64,000 nucleotides of DNA from Collybiopsis luxurians FD-317 M1 (GCA_000827265.1 KN834781.1:62001-126000); one strand, 5' to 3'; counted from the first letter of the stretch, positions 21,497-34,612 are shown. Notes: a model not told the origin generated them from the sequence alone. Made by a program: numbers and translations.

Positions 21497-23919
21497 TCAG
21501 GAAGGTTCCTCAGTCTATCATTGCAAAAGTCTTGTCAGGATGCCACTGAGAGAATCAATGTTGCAAAAACTTACTGGTACAGTTGCAAAGTGAAGTTCAA
21601 GCCCAGTAGAAATTACCATTGTTGGCTGCATCTTGCACAAGCAGATACAAGAGTTCATGCTTTTTTACAGGAATGATAGGATATATTACTACTTGAATTC
21701 CAGTTTAAGGGTGATGCATCTGGAAAAATACTCTAAAGCCCTGGAACCTATAAACTAACTTGAAGAAGCTTGAGGGTGTTTAGGGTGCCTGGGTATCCTA
21801 GGGGCACTGAGGGTGCCAAGGGACACCCCCCCAATCCTTTGGAAACTCAGTTTTCTCAAGGTAGCCTGAATTTCCCTGTGCTTCCTTGAGTTTCCCTGGA
21901 GAGCCCTGGGTACCTCTGAGGCATCCTGAGGGCCTCACAATATGAACATAAAATAATAATATTCTTTGGTCTCTTCTTATACTCACTCTATTTCTTGTTG
22001 TACTGTAGGTATTACTCTTATCTTAATCTCTTATACTGTAGTAGTTTTAGTACTATATTTTGGATATTATATATTGTATTATAGTGACTGTGAATTATTG
22101 TTAGTTATTACACCTTACAATACATTATATTATGCTATAATATACTAGTATAAGCTTTGTATCAAGTCAACATACTCAAGTACAGTATATTAGTATATTA
22201 CGAGACCTATAAACATGTATATAGTGTTTATACAATGAGTTATAATAATAATGAACATGTTTTGACCATGAGGAAATTTTTTGATTGTAGACAGTTCACA
22301 GTGAGCACATCATGTGATTTATTTTGAAGCTCAAATCTGCAAGAATTTGCAGCCAAATAAGAGTCTTTATTGTGGAATTATCCAAGACTAATACATAACT
22401 ATATATTTAAAATATAATTTTGTATTATTTGTATTATTTGAAATACCTCTGTCCCAGGGATCCCCAGGAAGCCCTCAGGGACTCCTGAGGATACCTCAGA
22501 TATCTCCCAGGGAGCCTAGGAATTGGCTCAAAACCTGGGAATCCCAGGTAACCTGAGCAACCTAGAGTGCCTGAGGGCTCCTAGGAATTGGCCAATGTCC
22601 TGGGAGTCCTCAGGCTTCCAGTACTTGCCTAGGCTTTAAGTACTTTTCCAGATGTGGGACATACTTGGCAAGCATAGTATTAGAGAATACCTTTGGGAGA
22701 ATCAGGTAGAGGGCAATCCAAGTATCTGCTTGAGTGCTGAAGAATGAGAAATTGGAAAATTGATGTTGATACGCACAGTTAAATTTATTCCAGAAGAACT
22801 ACCAGTACCGAATCTCTAGGTCATATGATAAAAAACTGAAATGATTGCACTCACAAAATTAACAACAAGATCCCAACCATACTACAAATGCACCAGCAAT
22901 TTACAGCATTGAAAGTTGAAAAATTTTGAGAACACACCTTGTCACAATACCTGTCTCTGGGAGCACTCAGAGTGGAGATCTAGCGTGGATACAAAGTGAC
23001 TCTCACCAATTGCCCATAAAATCAGCTTGTCAATGACTGTGATCGTCCTGTCATATGTATTAAATAAATATCAAGAATCGCTGACTTTTAGACACTTACC
23101 TTTTATATGCATTGGTAATCCTCTCATACACCAAATAATACACCAGGGTAGCTGAGATAATCACATCCATTCCACTCCAAATGACTAGTGGACTGATTAT
23201 AAGCCATTCATGGAGTTTCATGTACACTTGTATATCTTCTTTTGTGAGGTACACAGCGACTGCGGTATCACCTAAGAGCTGGCAGAACATAAGGACAGAG
23301 CAAATGACTGGGATAACATATGGATGATGGGTGCCAAAACATGCAATGCAGTATGTAAAGTAGCCTTGGGCTGTGGGAACAGATGATCAGCAGAGATATG
23401 GGTGTTCATGAGAATCTTACCCAGTACGGCGACTATGCTGTGACATAGGATTGCAGCTGGCCATGAGGGAGGTGCGATTGAGGCCAATAATACTTCTGTT
23501 TCTCCGTAGTGTGTCACTGCATAGAAATACACAAAATGGAAGATGCAGATGGTGTGTGCCAGTTCCAGAAGCCTTGGAACAACTGTTAATAATGCTCAAA
23601 CTGATGGTGGTGGTAGCCCCATGAGGTGCAGTCACATTCAACTTACCACATTCCGTCTACCTGGTCCCGCGTTCATTACGGACCTTCCTCCTGTTAAACA
23701 ATAAACATGTACTCACCAAGCCAAACCTGATCCAGTTTCTTTCTTCAGGAAAGTTTTTGTGGTACATGTAGACTTGACAGGTGAACAGACCAAACAGAAC
23801 ACCAGCTATCATTACGCCAACTGTAACAATGCCTAAACATTCCACGTCACTGGATTCGTGGACCAATCATGAAGATCAGACATAAACAACATACCTAAGG
23901 TGGAGTCATATATTGTCAT
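21497..23919 (-). pseudogene. DUF6534 membrane protein, copy C (1-base deletion, element in an intron)
   Basis: The start at 23919 gives MTIYDSTLG. Exon 2 (about 23720-23835) has GVMIAGVLFGLFTCQVYMYH, the microexon is at 23647-23660, and later exons carry LELAHTICIFHFVYFYAVTH, AQGYFTYCIACFG, GDTAVAVYLTKEDIQVY, TVIDKLILWAIG and LPKVFSNTMLAK. The exon with GILLLI (donor at 22854/22855) is one base shorter than in every other copy. This would shift the frame unless a different donor is used. The exon starting MNSCICLCKMQ lies at about 21600-21650, roughly 1 kb further away than in paralogues, because a 937-bp element occupies the intron (21718-22654). The tail exon meets a TGA at 21497-21499 after only a few codons. 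I therefore call it a probable young pseudogene. Confidence 0.75.
21718..22654. mobile_element. 937-bp non-autonomous TIR element inside the copy C intron
   Basis: The ends are catctggaaaaatactctaaag on the left and its imperfect inverse (catctggaaaagtacttaaag, read on the minus strand) on the right. The uninterrupted paralogue D intron (34268-34283) gives the empty-site sequence. Removing the element and one TG restores gggtgatgggac, so the target duplication is TG. The interior carries CCCTGAGG-type tandem motifs and an AT-rich core with no reading frame. The first bases of the TIR (CATC-GGAAAA) resemble those of the element at 21131-21325, suggesting one family. Confidence 0.85.
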
Positions 23920-24040
23920 TTTTGTGGCTGAGGTTTACCTTGAAAGTGAACATGTTTTCCTGACATTCAAAGAAGACGAGGTCAAAGGTGTGCGCCCGTT
24001 AGAATCAGCACTAAATTCCAGGGAAGACTAGACGCTCTTC

Positions 24041-24047
24041 ATTTATA
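24041..24047 (-). promoter_or_regulatory. TATA box of copy C
   Basis: TATAAAT on the minus strand, 122 bases upstream of the ATG at 23919. The flanking sequence (tataaatgaagag) is shared with the copy D promoter. Confidence 0.5.
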
Positions 24048-27000
24048 CATTAGCTCTGCCATTTACCACTGGAGATAAAGGGATGACACACATTGAAAGC
24101 TGGGATTGATAAGCTAACAACCATTCCGAAAAATTGAACACTACAGGAGTTGAAACTTCAGGTACAGATAGGCCTTCCCCGGACTTCGTGGGACCCGATG
24201 ATTTGTATTACGCCTCATGGAGCTGTGTGGAGGGTGGTGGTAGAATCAAGTGCTTACGTCTCCAAGGAATAGTACTAGGTGGCGTGGGCAAAAAGTCCAA
24301 GGATGAAATTCATTTTGCACTTAGCACATGTTGTCAGATAAAAATCCCATAATGCATCTTCCTCGGCAAACCTATGTATTTTCAACCTTTCCTGCCCAAT
24401 TCTAGATGAGTTTTGGCAGAAGTACAGCTTGTACAGATAAGTAGTATTAAAGGCTATAAACAAATCATCATATTAGGGTCTGCACCCTAGCTCTTTACAT
24501 TCACATATTGCATAGAAACAGTGCAAACAGTGCAAATAAAATCCAATGTTACAATGGGCAATGGGCATTCCCTCAAAGTTGTTGAACAAAAATTCAGAAT
24601 TATAAAGGTGGTTTTGGTTGGTATTTTCAGACTCTGACAAGCCCCGGCCGAAAGTTCTGGCTGCCAGCTTCCCAAAATTTTGAGCCCTCCTTGAACCGGC
24701 ATCGGGCTGGGGTCTGGCCAGGGCTCAGCAGGGCCGGCTCTGGGCCAGAGCCGGCACAACACTAAGCGAAGGTCTTCTTGTGCATATATTTACAGGCTCT
24801 CCTAAGTCTCATGCCTTAGACATCTTATTTTCACAATGGAGGTGCCTTCATCAGCAGCAAGCAAGCTTGGCCACATGAATGGCATCTTATCAGGACAAAG
24901 ATTCATTTGAGAGCACCAGTTAGTTTATGCGAAATGTATCTACCCCAAGTTTAATGCAATGATTCTTCGGTTACACAATTTTCTTATACTTGTTTGTTGC
25001 TGGGGGTTACTATATTTCTTTGTGAAGAAATTCTACCATCCCCTTCTCCCTGGATTGAAGCCCTTGTCTGTCCCACGGGCCTTTGACTATGCGAGGTACG
25101 ATGACATTGTTTTTCCGGCAAACCATTGACTTCCAATTCGAAGCGCCGCGTTCTCTGTCGTTCCATACCCCAAACCGACCGAAAGGCATTTGCAAAGCCT
25201 ATAACCCACAACATCTTAGTGAACCTTTCTCAAATCTATGCGACACAGAGCACTGCCGTTCACGCATTTGTGCACATTCTACAAGTTTTTCTCTTGTTTG
25301 CGATAGATCAGTAGGTTTGCGTACAAATCTTGAGAATTTCATATTTGGGACATTGGTTACCGGGCTCTATCGGCGCGACTCCGCTTTTTGTTACCCGATG
25401 GTGTACACACACTTGAGATGTAATTCAAGAAACGTCGTGCGAAATGGTCTTGGTATCAACCGATTTCTGAAGTTCTGGATAAAATGGAAGCCGAGGGGTT
25501 GAAGTTAAGGAGAAGAGAGGGTATTAGAAGATTTCGATTATGAACAAGTTACCGGTATCGCGGCGTTGTTCACTGGACTGTCAGAAGAAGGGACTAAGGG
25601 TGGAGGATCGTCGAAGCTGGGATATCTCCCTTTGACTTGTGATGATGACTGAGACAATGCTCATGAGTGTCGTACTCCATCGCAGCCGATCATTCGAAGG
25701 CGAAATTAGCTATGTATGATTGACACCCTTTTCTTGGGCCACCTGTTTGTTAATTTGTGGGCACTTATATGACAGGAATTTTCGATTGGCTGGAAGCTTG
25801 ATTTACGAATTGCTTGCTGCGGACTGTTTTACGGTACGGTGGGAATGGCAAAAGAAAAAAAAAAGTATGAGCATTGCTGACGGATCGGTGTTGAAAGCTT
25901 ACTACAATGTTTGCAATGTCGGACGGGAAGAGGTAAGGTAGGATCGGCTCGGATTACAGTGGCAAGAGGTAGTTGTATATCGATGAGTTCATAGGCATTT
26001 TGAGTGGGGTTTGCACGTACTTAGGCAACGGATGCGATGGATAGCTGAGACTGCACGCCTGTCGACATCGGCGCTACGTGGGTGTCGGGCCGAGCCCAGC
26101 CGTCTTATATTAGACGCGTTCCACCTAATCCACCCGCCCCTTGACCGTTCCCAGTTCCAGTTTGGCTACGTTTGCTATGATACTCAGTCAATATAATCTT
26201 GAACTAATGACCTTCCTCTCTTTGGAAGAGTTTCTGAAAGGCGTTGACTTGTATGGAAGTGTGTACACTGTGGGGAAACATATTTGTTATGCAATTTCAA
26301 GATGATTTCGTTTTGGCCGTCCGCGATTGAATCAAATAAACGAAATGTGCGAGCTCTCGCTCGTCCCGCGTTGCTAAAGAGCAAAACTAGCGTGTATGTG
26401 TGTATTGGAATTCAAATGCTGTCTACTAAGGTTGGCGGTAAGTCCAAGGATGCAAGTCTACTTGATCTTTGATCGAGCAGTCTATCATGTTGCAGCAGAC
26501 CAAGACTCTCGTCTTCCGCTCCACATTTCTTTCCATTTATTCGCATGACAGGAAGTGCAATCTACATATCTAACCTACTTCGGCCAATGCGATTCGGGCT
26601 TTGGGGGTCGCACGTTCGCTGTTACGCTCCGTGTCTTTATCGTGGGGTGGTATAAGCTTAGCTTAGGTTTTCTTATGCTCAAGTTGAGGTAATGAACAGA
26701 GCGACAGGTCACTTATCTACGTACGTAGGTGTGTAGGTTCCCTCAAGGCTCTCCAAACATTCGACCCTCAACAGACGATGTAGTAACGATTTGGTAATAA
26801 TACACTTGCACTTTGTCAAATCTCCAACGGCGGACCGAATGTATGGATCATAATATGGGGTATGTGCGTGCGTTCATCTGGGGCAGTGGGGAATCATGAT
26901 GTTGGCAGGGGCGTTTAGTATTTACGAGACGAAACAGGACGAAACGCCAGTGCGCCGCGTCCATGCCGGGGGTGTCGAGATGGTGATTGCTATACTCTTA

Positions 27001-28200
27001 AGGTACGCGAGTGCTGAACACATTTGGGGTACGAATTTTCTTTGAGCTCATGCGGGCTGCAGGCCTCAGGACGTGTTGGAGTTCTTCTATTGAATAGGCG
27101 GCAAGGCGATACTTGCGGTACATGTAGCTGCACGCAGCACGACATTTTCCAACCGAACAAGGACGTTAAGGTGGACGTTGATATTACGAATATGTTATCT
27201 GCTGTACAATAAGAAGTATCATATAAATCACGATCATCATTCTATCATTTCTCATGTACAGGTCTTATCGCTAGTTCGCCGGTAAGTAAGGTAGGTCAAA
27301 GTGTTCGACGGAATGATTGACGGACGGAAGATCTGGTATGGTTTCGGATGACCCTCAGTTGGAGAGTAATTAATCGACGCGATGGAAAGAGTCCGTCCGG
27401 GTAAGACGTTCAGGGATTCGGGGATTCGGGGACTGATTAGTCTGGCGAAGGTTTGTTGAAGCGGTCGGGATTCGGCGTGAATTGCAGCCGGTTTGCGTTG
27501 GATTCTTTTTTGCTAGGGCTGTCGGTGGAAGGATCTAGTAGGCTCTGGTAGGCTTGGAAGAGAGCTGAGTAAGCCTCGGTGGACGAGAGTTCCTGCGAAC
27601 AAAAGTTCCGACAACGGCGTGTAGATAGAAGACGCGTGGTTAGGGTTTCTCCACGATTCGCGGGCAATAGCTATATGCGATTGAATGTGACAGGCGACAT
27701 GGTCCGGATCCCATGGTAATAGATGCAAAGGAATTGGGGCACGTATGTTGGTTGGATGAAGCAGCAAAGTTGCAGAAGTTTGTCGGTTAGCAAAGAAAGA
27801 TATTGAATGAATGAATGCTTGCTTGACCGTTTATGGCTGAGAAGGGGAGCTATTCAGTCAAAGAAGCTTCGATCTGCAATTTGACCGATTGAATTGGAGG
27901 AGAGTCAGCTGGACGGTGGCAGTGGACACAGAAGAAAAAAAAAAAAGTCACGGGATGTCGGACTTTGAATTTTCCTATTGGAGCCTAATAAAGGCTGAAT
28001 CTGGTTGCTTCGGCTTTTTCTCCACCCTTCCGTCTTTTTTTCTTTCTCCCTTCGCTCCTAGAGGTATGTTGATCACTGTCGTCGACGATCTGCTCGCTGC
28101 TTACCGATTATCTTCCAGGCATCTTTTTCTGCCAACTTTAGAGAATAGAGCGTTCTGTATCCTTGTCAGCCTTTGTCTGCAAAATCACCTTTTAATCCAT
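24048..28200. other. Intergenic stretch between copy C and eEF3
   Basis: No gene can be supported. A GC palindrome (gccggctct / agagccggc, 24734-24742 and 24748-24756) sits in a short GC-rich island at 24640-24760 that looks like the end of a repeat. Open frames at 25083-25502 (+) and 27437-27767 (-) lack family signals. The latter ends in a plausible hydrophilic tail (LLDPSTDSPSKKES), but no complete exon structure could be built. Confidence 0.45.
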
Positions 28201-28216
28201 AGATATATCATACAAG

Positions 28217-28273
28217 GTGAGCGTTAGCTTTCTTGTCCTGCTCAATCTTTTATTTATCGGTTCTCATCACCAG
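28217..28273 (+). other. Intron in the 5' leader of eEF3
   Basis: acaag|gtgagc at 28216/28217 and atcaccag|atatctcg at 28273/28274 define a 57-base intron ending 15 bases before the start codon. Its presence explains why an upstream in-frame Met at 28217 is not used. Confidence 0.65.
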
Positions 28274-28288
28274 ATATCTCGTATAGAA

Positions 28289-31200
28289 ATGCCTGCTGTT
28301 ACCGCTACTTCTCCCGCTATGCCTTCTCCTGCCTCTTTAAAAGCTGCCGTTGCACCCGTCGAAGGCCAGGTCGACGTTTCAGCACTTTTTGTCAGCGACA
28401 AGTCTGCTCGTCAAGCTGCAGCTGCCCACCTTGCTTCTGTAGCCGCAAAAGAAGGCCCTTCAGCCCTTCAGGCTGCTGGTTTCCAAGATGCCGTTCTCAA
28501 GGCTCTCGCTGATAAAAAATCGCCCGCTGCCCGTGAAGGCGCCGCTGAGGCTGTCCTCGTTCTATCAAAAAATGGCGCCGTCAAGGCCCTCGAACCCTCT
28601 TTCGTCAACTCTGGCATTTACGCTGCTCTCCTCGAGACTTTTGCCGACAAAATGCCCGCTGTAAAGACAGTTGCCGTTGAGGCCGTTAGGGAGTTTGTTG
28701 CTGCTATGAACCCTTGGGCCACCGCCCTTATTCTTCCCGCCCTTCTTCACGAAATCAAAACCGCTGGTAAATGGCAAGTCAAGATCGGCGCTCTTGTCGT
28801 CTTGAACCAGCTCGTCGTCAGCGCGCCTACTCAGACCGCTCGTCTCATGCCGGAAATTATTCCCGTTCTTTCCGAAGCCATCTGGGACACCAAGGCCGAC
28901 GTGAAGAAGGCCGCCCGTGATTCGCTCACAAAGGCCACTGCTCTAGTGTCGAACAAGGATATTGAACGCTTTATTCCTGCTCTTATTAAAGCCCTTATTA
29001 ATCCTGTCGAAGAGGTTCCTAATACCATTATGCTCCTCTCGGCTACCACATTCGTTTCTGAAGTAGATTCCCCAACCCTTTCTCTCATGGTCCCTCTTCT
29101 CTCTCGTGGTCTTAATGAGAAGTTGACTGCTACCAAGCGAAAGGTCGCAGTGTAAGTTTTTGAAATGGCTTTTGTTTATCGATTGTTCTGATTGTTGTTT
29201 CAGTATTGTTGACAACATGTCCAAGCTCGTCGACTCTCCCGTCACCGTCCGTCCTTTCATTCCCAAGCTTCTTCCAGGTTTGATCAAGGTCGAGACCACC
29301 ATTGGTGACCCTGAAGCTCGTGGTGTCGTTGGCAAGGCTATCAACACTCTCCGCCAGGTCGGCGAGGTTCCTGCCAACAGCGACGGCTCTGACCTCCCTC
29401 CCATCAAGCAAGCCGAGACTGGTCAGCTCCTCCATTCACTATCTGCGATCTACAAGAAGCTCGGCGGTGAGGTCAACGTTGCCAACGTTTCCGCCATTTA
29501 CGCCGCTTCTCTCGCTACCAACCTAGTCAACTTGAAGAACTTTGACGTTCCCGAGTGGGATACTCTTGCTCCTTATCTCGCTTTTGCCGCTGCCTCTCCT
29601 GACGCCGTTTCTGCCTCCCGCGAGTGGGTTGTTCGCTCTGCCACCGAGGGTACTGAGGACGACGAAGTTCCCGAGGATGAGGAAGAGGGCGAGGATCTGT
29701 GCAACTGCCAGTTCTCCCTCGCTTACGGTGCCAAGATTCTGCTCAACACCGCTACTCTCCGTCTCAAGCGTGGCCACCGCTACGGTCTGTGTGGTAAGAA
29801 CGGTACCGGAAAGTCCACTCTCATGCGTGCTATCACCAACGGGTAAGTGTACTCTCTAAGCTTGAATGTTTCGTGGCTGACGACATAATTATAGACAAGT
29901 TGAAGGTTTCCCATCCCCTGATGAAGTCAGGACCTTCTACGTCGAGCACGACATTGACGGGAGCGAGGAAGACACTAGCGTCCTTAGCTTCATTCTCTCC
30001 GATAAGCGTGTTCAGGCTAATGAGGCTGAGATCATCGAGACCCTCGCGTCCGTTGGCTTCACCGAGGAACGTCAGAAGCAGGCCATCGGCTCTCTTTCTG
30101 GTGGTTGGAAGATGAAGCTTGCCCTTGCTCGGGCTATGCTCTTCAAGGCTGATATCCTTTTGCTTGATGAGCCTACCAACCATCTTGATGTCGTTAACAT
30201 TGCTTGGCTGGAAAACTACCTTGTCAACCTCAAGACCTGCACTTCCAGTATGTTTTATTTTTAATGATCTTGTCTCGCTGTTCCTAACGTTGGGTACAGT
30301 CATTGTCTCTCACGACTCTTCCTTCTTGAACAACACCATCACCGACGTCCTCCACTTGAACCGCTTCAAGCTCAGGAGATACCGCGGTAACCTCGAGAAA
30401 TTCGTTCAGGCCGTCCCTGAGGCCAAGTCGTACTACACTCTCGAGGCTGCAGAGGACTACAAGTTCAAACTCCCTGACCCTCCTCTCCTCGAAGGTGTCA
30501 AGACCAAGGAAAAGAGTTTGTTGAAGATGTAAGTGTCTACTGAATGTTCGCATGCGTAATTTTGCTAAAGTGTTCCACAGGCGCAAGGTTGGCTTCCAGT
30601 ACCCCACCCAGCCCGTTCAGCAGCTTTACGATATCACACTCCAAGTCTCCCTCTCATCACGTGTTGCTATTCTCGGCCCCAACGGCTCCGGTAAATCTAC
30701 CCTCGTCAAGCTCCTCATCGGTGACATGGAACCCAACAAGGGCGGTGAAATCTGGAAACACCCCAACTTGGTCATCGGTTACGTTGCTCAACACGCCTTC
30801 CACCACATCGATAACCACCTGGACAAGACGCCGCTCGAGTACATGCTATGGCGTTACCAGACTGGTGAAGATTTGGAGGAGATGACCAAGGCCAACCGTC
30901 AGATCACCGAGGAGGAGGAGAAGAAGATGAAGGAGGGAGGTGTGGTTGTTGTTGAGGGACAGAAGAGGTTGATCGAAGAGATTGTGTCGAGGAAGAAGCT
31001 GAAGCAGAGTTATGAGTATGAAGTTTCGTTCAAGAACCTTTCGTCGTCCGAGAACATCTGGTTGCCTCGTGATGAACTCGTCAAGCGTGGTTTCGAGAAG
31101 GTTTGTGGTTGTTTTGTCTGATTCTGTGCCGTTGTTCATTTTGCATACAGAAAGTCATTGAAGTCGACACCCGTGAAGCCCAGCGTCTCGGTCTTCTCCG

Positions 31201-31777
31201 ACCCCTCGTTCGTCGGGAGATTGAGAAGCACTTTGCTGACTTTGGTCTCGAGCCCGAGTTTGTCTCGCACAACACCATGAGGGGTCTCTCTGGTGGACAA
31301 AAGGTCAAGATTGTTCTCGGTGCTGCTACTTGGCGTCGCCCTCACGTTATGTGCTTGGATGAGCCTACCAGTATGTGATTTTTCCTACCTGATTTCTGAC
31401 TTGTTTTGACGCGATATCCACCAGACTACCTCGACCGAGAGTCCCTCGCTGCCCTCATTGAAGCCCTCAAGGCCTTCGAAGGAGGTGTCCTTGTCATTAC
31501 CCACAACCGCGACTTCTCTGAATCGCTCTGCAAAGAAGTCTGGGCCATGCGGGACGGTCGTCTCGAAGCCTCTGGCCACAACTGGGTTGAGGGTCAAGGA
31601 TCTGGACCTCGTATTGACAAGAAGGACGGTGAGGACGAGGATCAGTACGATGCCATGGGTAACAAGGTTGAAAACAAGAAGACGAAGAAGATTACGAGCA
31701 ATGAGGCACGCAAGCTGAAGAAGGAGAGGATGGCGAGGAAGAAGAGGGGTGAGGAAGTTACGGATGATGAGCTTTGA
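28289..31777 (+). CDS. Translation elongation factor 3 (ABC-F type ATPase)
   Basis: Fungal-specific ribosome-bound ATPase (eEF3) that helps release deacylated tRNA from the E site and supports late translocation. Seven coding exons (28289-29151, 29204-29842, 29895-30247, 30300-30528, 30581-31100, 31151-31370, 31425-31777) join in frame to 1058 codons; yeast eEF3 is about 1044. N-terminal HEAT repeats cover residues 20-330. The first nucleotide-binding domain has Walker [10 protein letters not shown], signature LSGGWKMK and Walker B DEPTNHLD. The second has [17 protein letters not shown] and a LDEPTN/YLD site that spans the last intron. A charged insertion (EEEEKKMKE) lies in the second domain and the C-terminus is lysine-rich ([18 protein letters not shown]). 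Codon use is strongly C-ending, unlike the neighbouring accessory genes, which fits high expression. Confidence 0.97.
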
Positions 31778-32860
31778 TTCCGTGATTGTTCTCTTTCCGT
31801 TGCCCTTTTTCTTTTTTTCTCCTCGTATGCCATACCCTCTTTCCTGGTCCAAAAAAAACACTGGTGCCTCTCTGTACGCTATGTTGTATCTGTTCTATTC
31901 TTTTTCTGTTGTTTGTCTCTCTACCTCCATGTGCGTCTACGATTCTTTATTCACGACTTGGTATGGCTTGTTCTGTTGTTTCCTACTTTCACATATGTCT
32001 GTTCCACGTACTCGATACTCGTATGGCTTCTTATTCTATAATATATATCTACTTCATTCGAACAACGCTTTGTGTGTAAGGGATGTGAGGTGTGTGTGAA
32101 AGATGTTGCCTAGTATCAAGCTCTCGAACGACACCTTGTCAAGGGATTGGTTTCGGGCTACGGCAGTACCTGCCCGGAGGCGCTTAAATGGGTTTTTATG
32201 ATAATTTTGGGCGTTCCGCGAGCGCTTTCACAGAATTACTCATTTTTACCTTTCGTTACCCTATACAAATGGTAGGTGCATAGGGGATTCTCGATTTACC
32301 GAGGCGATACCCAGTGCTTTCCCCACTCCTACTATCGCATTTGAGGGATAGCGCTTGAATAGTTGAGTCAAGAAGGAAGAAACAAGATCGTGTTGAAAGC
32401 CTTTGCCGGATATCCGGAAGGGCAGTTCAAGCCGCCGTCAAAATGAGGGCCATCACTAGGCTCTTCTGCACGAGGGCTATTACTATGCTCTTCTGCGCTG
32501 GTTAGCGTCTCCCGTTTGTGACTGTTGCACGATTCGACAGCCATTTGGCGTTCCAGGCAGCGAAATACGACATAAGTTACTACTCGCTGTCCCGGTTGAC
32601 TTACTTGACTCTACCAGCTTTCACTACTCTCTACCAGCTTCCATTGCCCCTCGACCAGCCTTTCACTGCCCCCTATCCAACTACGTCAGGCGTTACACCC
32701 GGATACATGTTCCAGCAAGGCCCATCTGTGCCCGATGTTTCAACTTCCGTAATGTCCGAATTCCGGGCGAGTTGCATGAGGCTCGTGAATCCCTACAGCT
32801 TTCGTTCCTTTTCTGCATAAAAGTACTTCACGAACACCGAATGACAGAGCTAGCGCTATC
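31778..32860. other. Intergenic stretch between eEF3 and copy D
   Basis: The eEF3 3' region is T-rich (31780-32090). An open frame at 32518-32820 (+), rich in Pro/Tyr/Leu, has no recognisable domain and overlaps the copy D promoter area. I do not call it. Confidence 0.45.
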
Positions 32861-32861
32861 G

Positions 32862-32868
32862 TATAAAT
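32862..32868 (+). promoter_or_regulatory. TATA box of copy D
   Basis: TATAAAT, 130 bases upstream of the ATG at 32992, in the same tataaatgaagag context as in copy C. Confidence 0.5.
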
Positions 32869-32991
32869 GAAGAGTATCTGGCTTTCACTAGAATCTAGTG
32901 CTGATTTTAACGCGCACACCTTTGACCTCATCTGTCTTCTTCGAACGTCAGGAAAACACGTCCACTCTCAAGGTCGGCCTCTTCCACGGAA

Positions 32992-34612
32992 ATGACGATA
33001 TACGACTCTACTTTAGGTACGTCGCTATGTCTGATTTTCACGATTGGTCTACCAATCCAGTGACACAGATTGTTTAGGCGTTGTTACAGTTGGTGTAATG
33101 ATAGCTGGTGTTCTGTTTGGTCTGTTCACCTGCCAGGTGTACATGTACCACAAAAACTTTCCTGAAGAAAAGAAGTGGATCAGGTTTGGCTTGGTGAGTA
33201 CATGCCTATCATTCAGCAGAAGGAAGGTCTGGAAAGTTTATTAACGTGGGGGTCAGGTAGACGGAATGTGGTAAGTCGAACGTGAGCACGCCTCTTGAAA
33301 TTGCCATTAGTTTGCGCGTTATTCACAGTTATACCAAGGCTCCTAGAACTGGCGCACACCATCTGCATCTTCCATTTGGTGTATTTCTATACAGTGACGC
33401 ACTACGGGGAAACTGAAGTATTCTTGGCCTTGATCGTGCCTCCCTCATGGCCAGCCGCAGTCTTATGCCACAGCATGGTCGCTATACTGGGTAAGATTCT
33501 CATGAACACCCACATCTACACTTATTATCTCAGTCTGCTTTTACAGCCCAAAGCTACTTCACATACCGCATTGCACGCTTTGGCGCCCACCATCCCTACG
33601 TGATCCCGGTCGTTTGCTCCATCCTTATGTTCTGCCAGCTCTTAGGCGATACCGCAGTCGCTGTGTACCTCACAAATGAAGACATGCAAGCGTACATGAA
33701 ACTCCACGAATGGCTGATAATTGGTCCACTACTCATTCGGAGTGTGGTGGATATGATTAACTCGGTTGCCCTTGTGTATTATCTGGTGTATGAGAGGAAC
33801 AACGCGTATAAAAGGTAAGCGTCCAAGGTCGGCGTTTCTTGTTATTTGTTTGATACATTGGACAGGACTATTGCAGTCATTGACAAACTCATTTTATGGT
33901 CCGTCGGTGAGAGTCGTTTTGTATCCGCACTAGATCTCATTGCTCAACAATCTCGAAAACTGGATCCTTCTAGAAACAGGTATTGTGATGAGGTACGCCC
34001 CCAAAACTTCTAGACTCTCAATACTATAAATCGCCGATGTCTCTGTAGTATGGCCGGGTTTTTGTTGTTGATTTTCGTGAGTGCAATTGTTTCGGTCTTT
34101 TATCATACTTACCCAGAGATTTGGTTCTGGTAGTTCTTCTGGAACAAGTTTAACTGTGCGTATCGACATTAATCTTTGTATTGATGATTCTTCAACACTC
34201 AAGTAGATGCTTGGATTGCCCTGTATCTGATTCTCCCAAAAGTATTCTCTAATACTATGCTCGCCAAGTACGTCCCATCACCCTCAAACCGGAAGTCAAA
34301 CAGTGACCTATATAATTGTTCTTTTAACAAAGCATGAACTCTCGAATTCACTTGCGCGAAATGCAGCCAACAATGGTGATTTCTCCTGAGCTTGAACTTC
34401 ACTTTGCAACCCCACCGGTGAGTTTTTGCAATATTAATTCCTTCTGTAGCGTCCTGACAAGACTTTTGAAATAATAGGTTGAGGAACCTTCCCAAAGTTT
34501 ACATTTCCAAGGAGTGAATAGTACGCATGGCCTCAATTCGACTCTCGGTGATACTCATGCATTAGACGAGTCTGAACCACCATTTATCCCGTTTCTGATA
34601 TCTTCAGTCTAA
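32992..34612 (+). CDS. DUF6534 membrane protein, copy D (intact)
   Basis: Twelve coding exons: 32992-33016, 33078-33193, 33257-33270 (microexon), 33339-33490, 33547-33814, 33866-33906, 33974-33992, 34049-34076, 34134-34155, 34207-34267, 34333-34417, 34478-34612. All junctions are GT-AG and in phase. Blocks in order are MTIYDSTLG, VMIAGVLFGLFTCQVYMYH, VDGMW, LLELAHTICIFHLVYFYTV, AQSYFTYRIARFG, MFCQLLGDTAVAVYLTNEDM, WLIIGPLLIRSVVDMINSVA, TIAVIDKLILWSV, FFWNKFN, WIALYLILPKVFSNTMLA and MNSRIHLREMQ, then a variable Ser/Thr-rich tail. Six to seven hydrophobic segments are apparent. The C-terminal IDKLILW...LPKVFSNTMLA-MNSR region is the DUF6534 core. Function unknown. It is a tandem neighbour of copy E in the same orientation. 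Confidence 0.88.

Noticed and set aside
25083..25502. 139-codon plus-strand open frame
   Set aside because: No domain, no codon bias like neighbours and no promoter signal. An overlapping frame on the other strand is equally long, so chance is the simplest reading.
27437..27767. Two overlapping minus-strand frames suggesting a small gene upstream of eEF3
   Set aside because: The tail looks protein-like but no in-phase exon pair with a start could be built.
28217..28288. N-terminal extension of eEF3 from an in-frame upstream Met
   Set aside because: This stretch is a 57-base intron with proper gtgagc and cag borders. eEF3 homologues begin near the Met at 28289.
32518..32820. 100-codon plus-strand frame just upstream of copy D
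   Set aside because: It overlaps the promoter region, is low in informative residues, and has no family signal.
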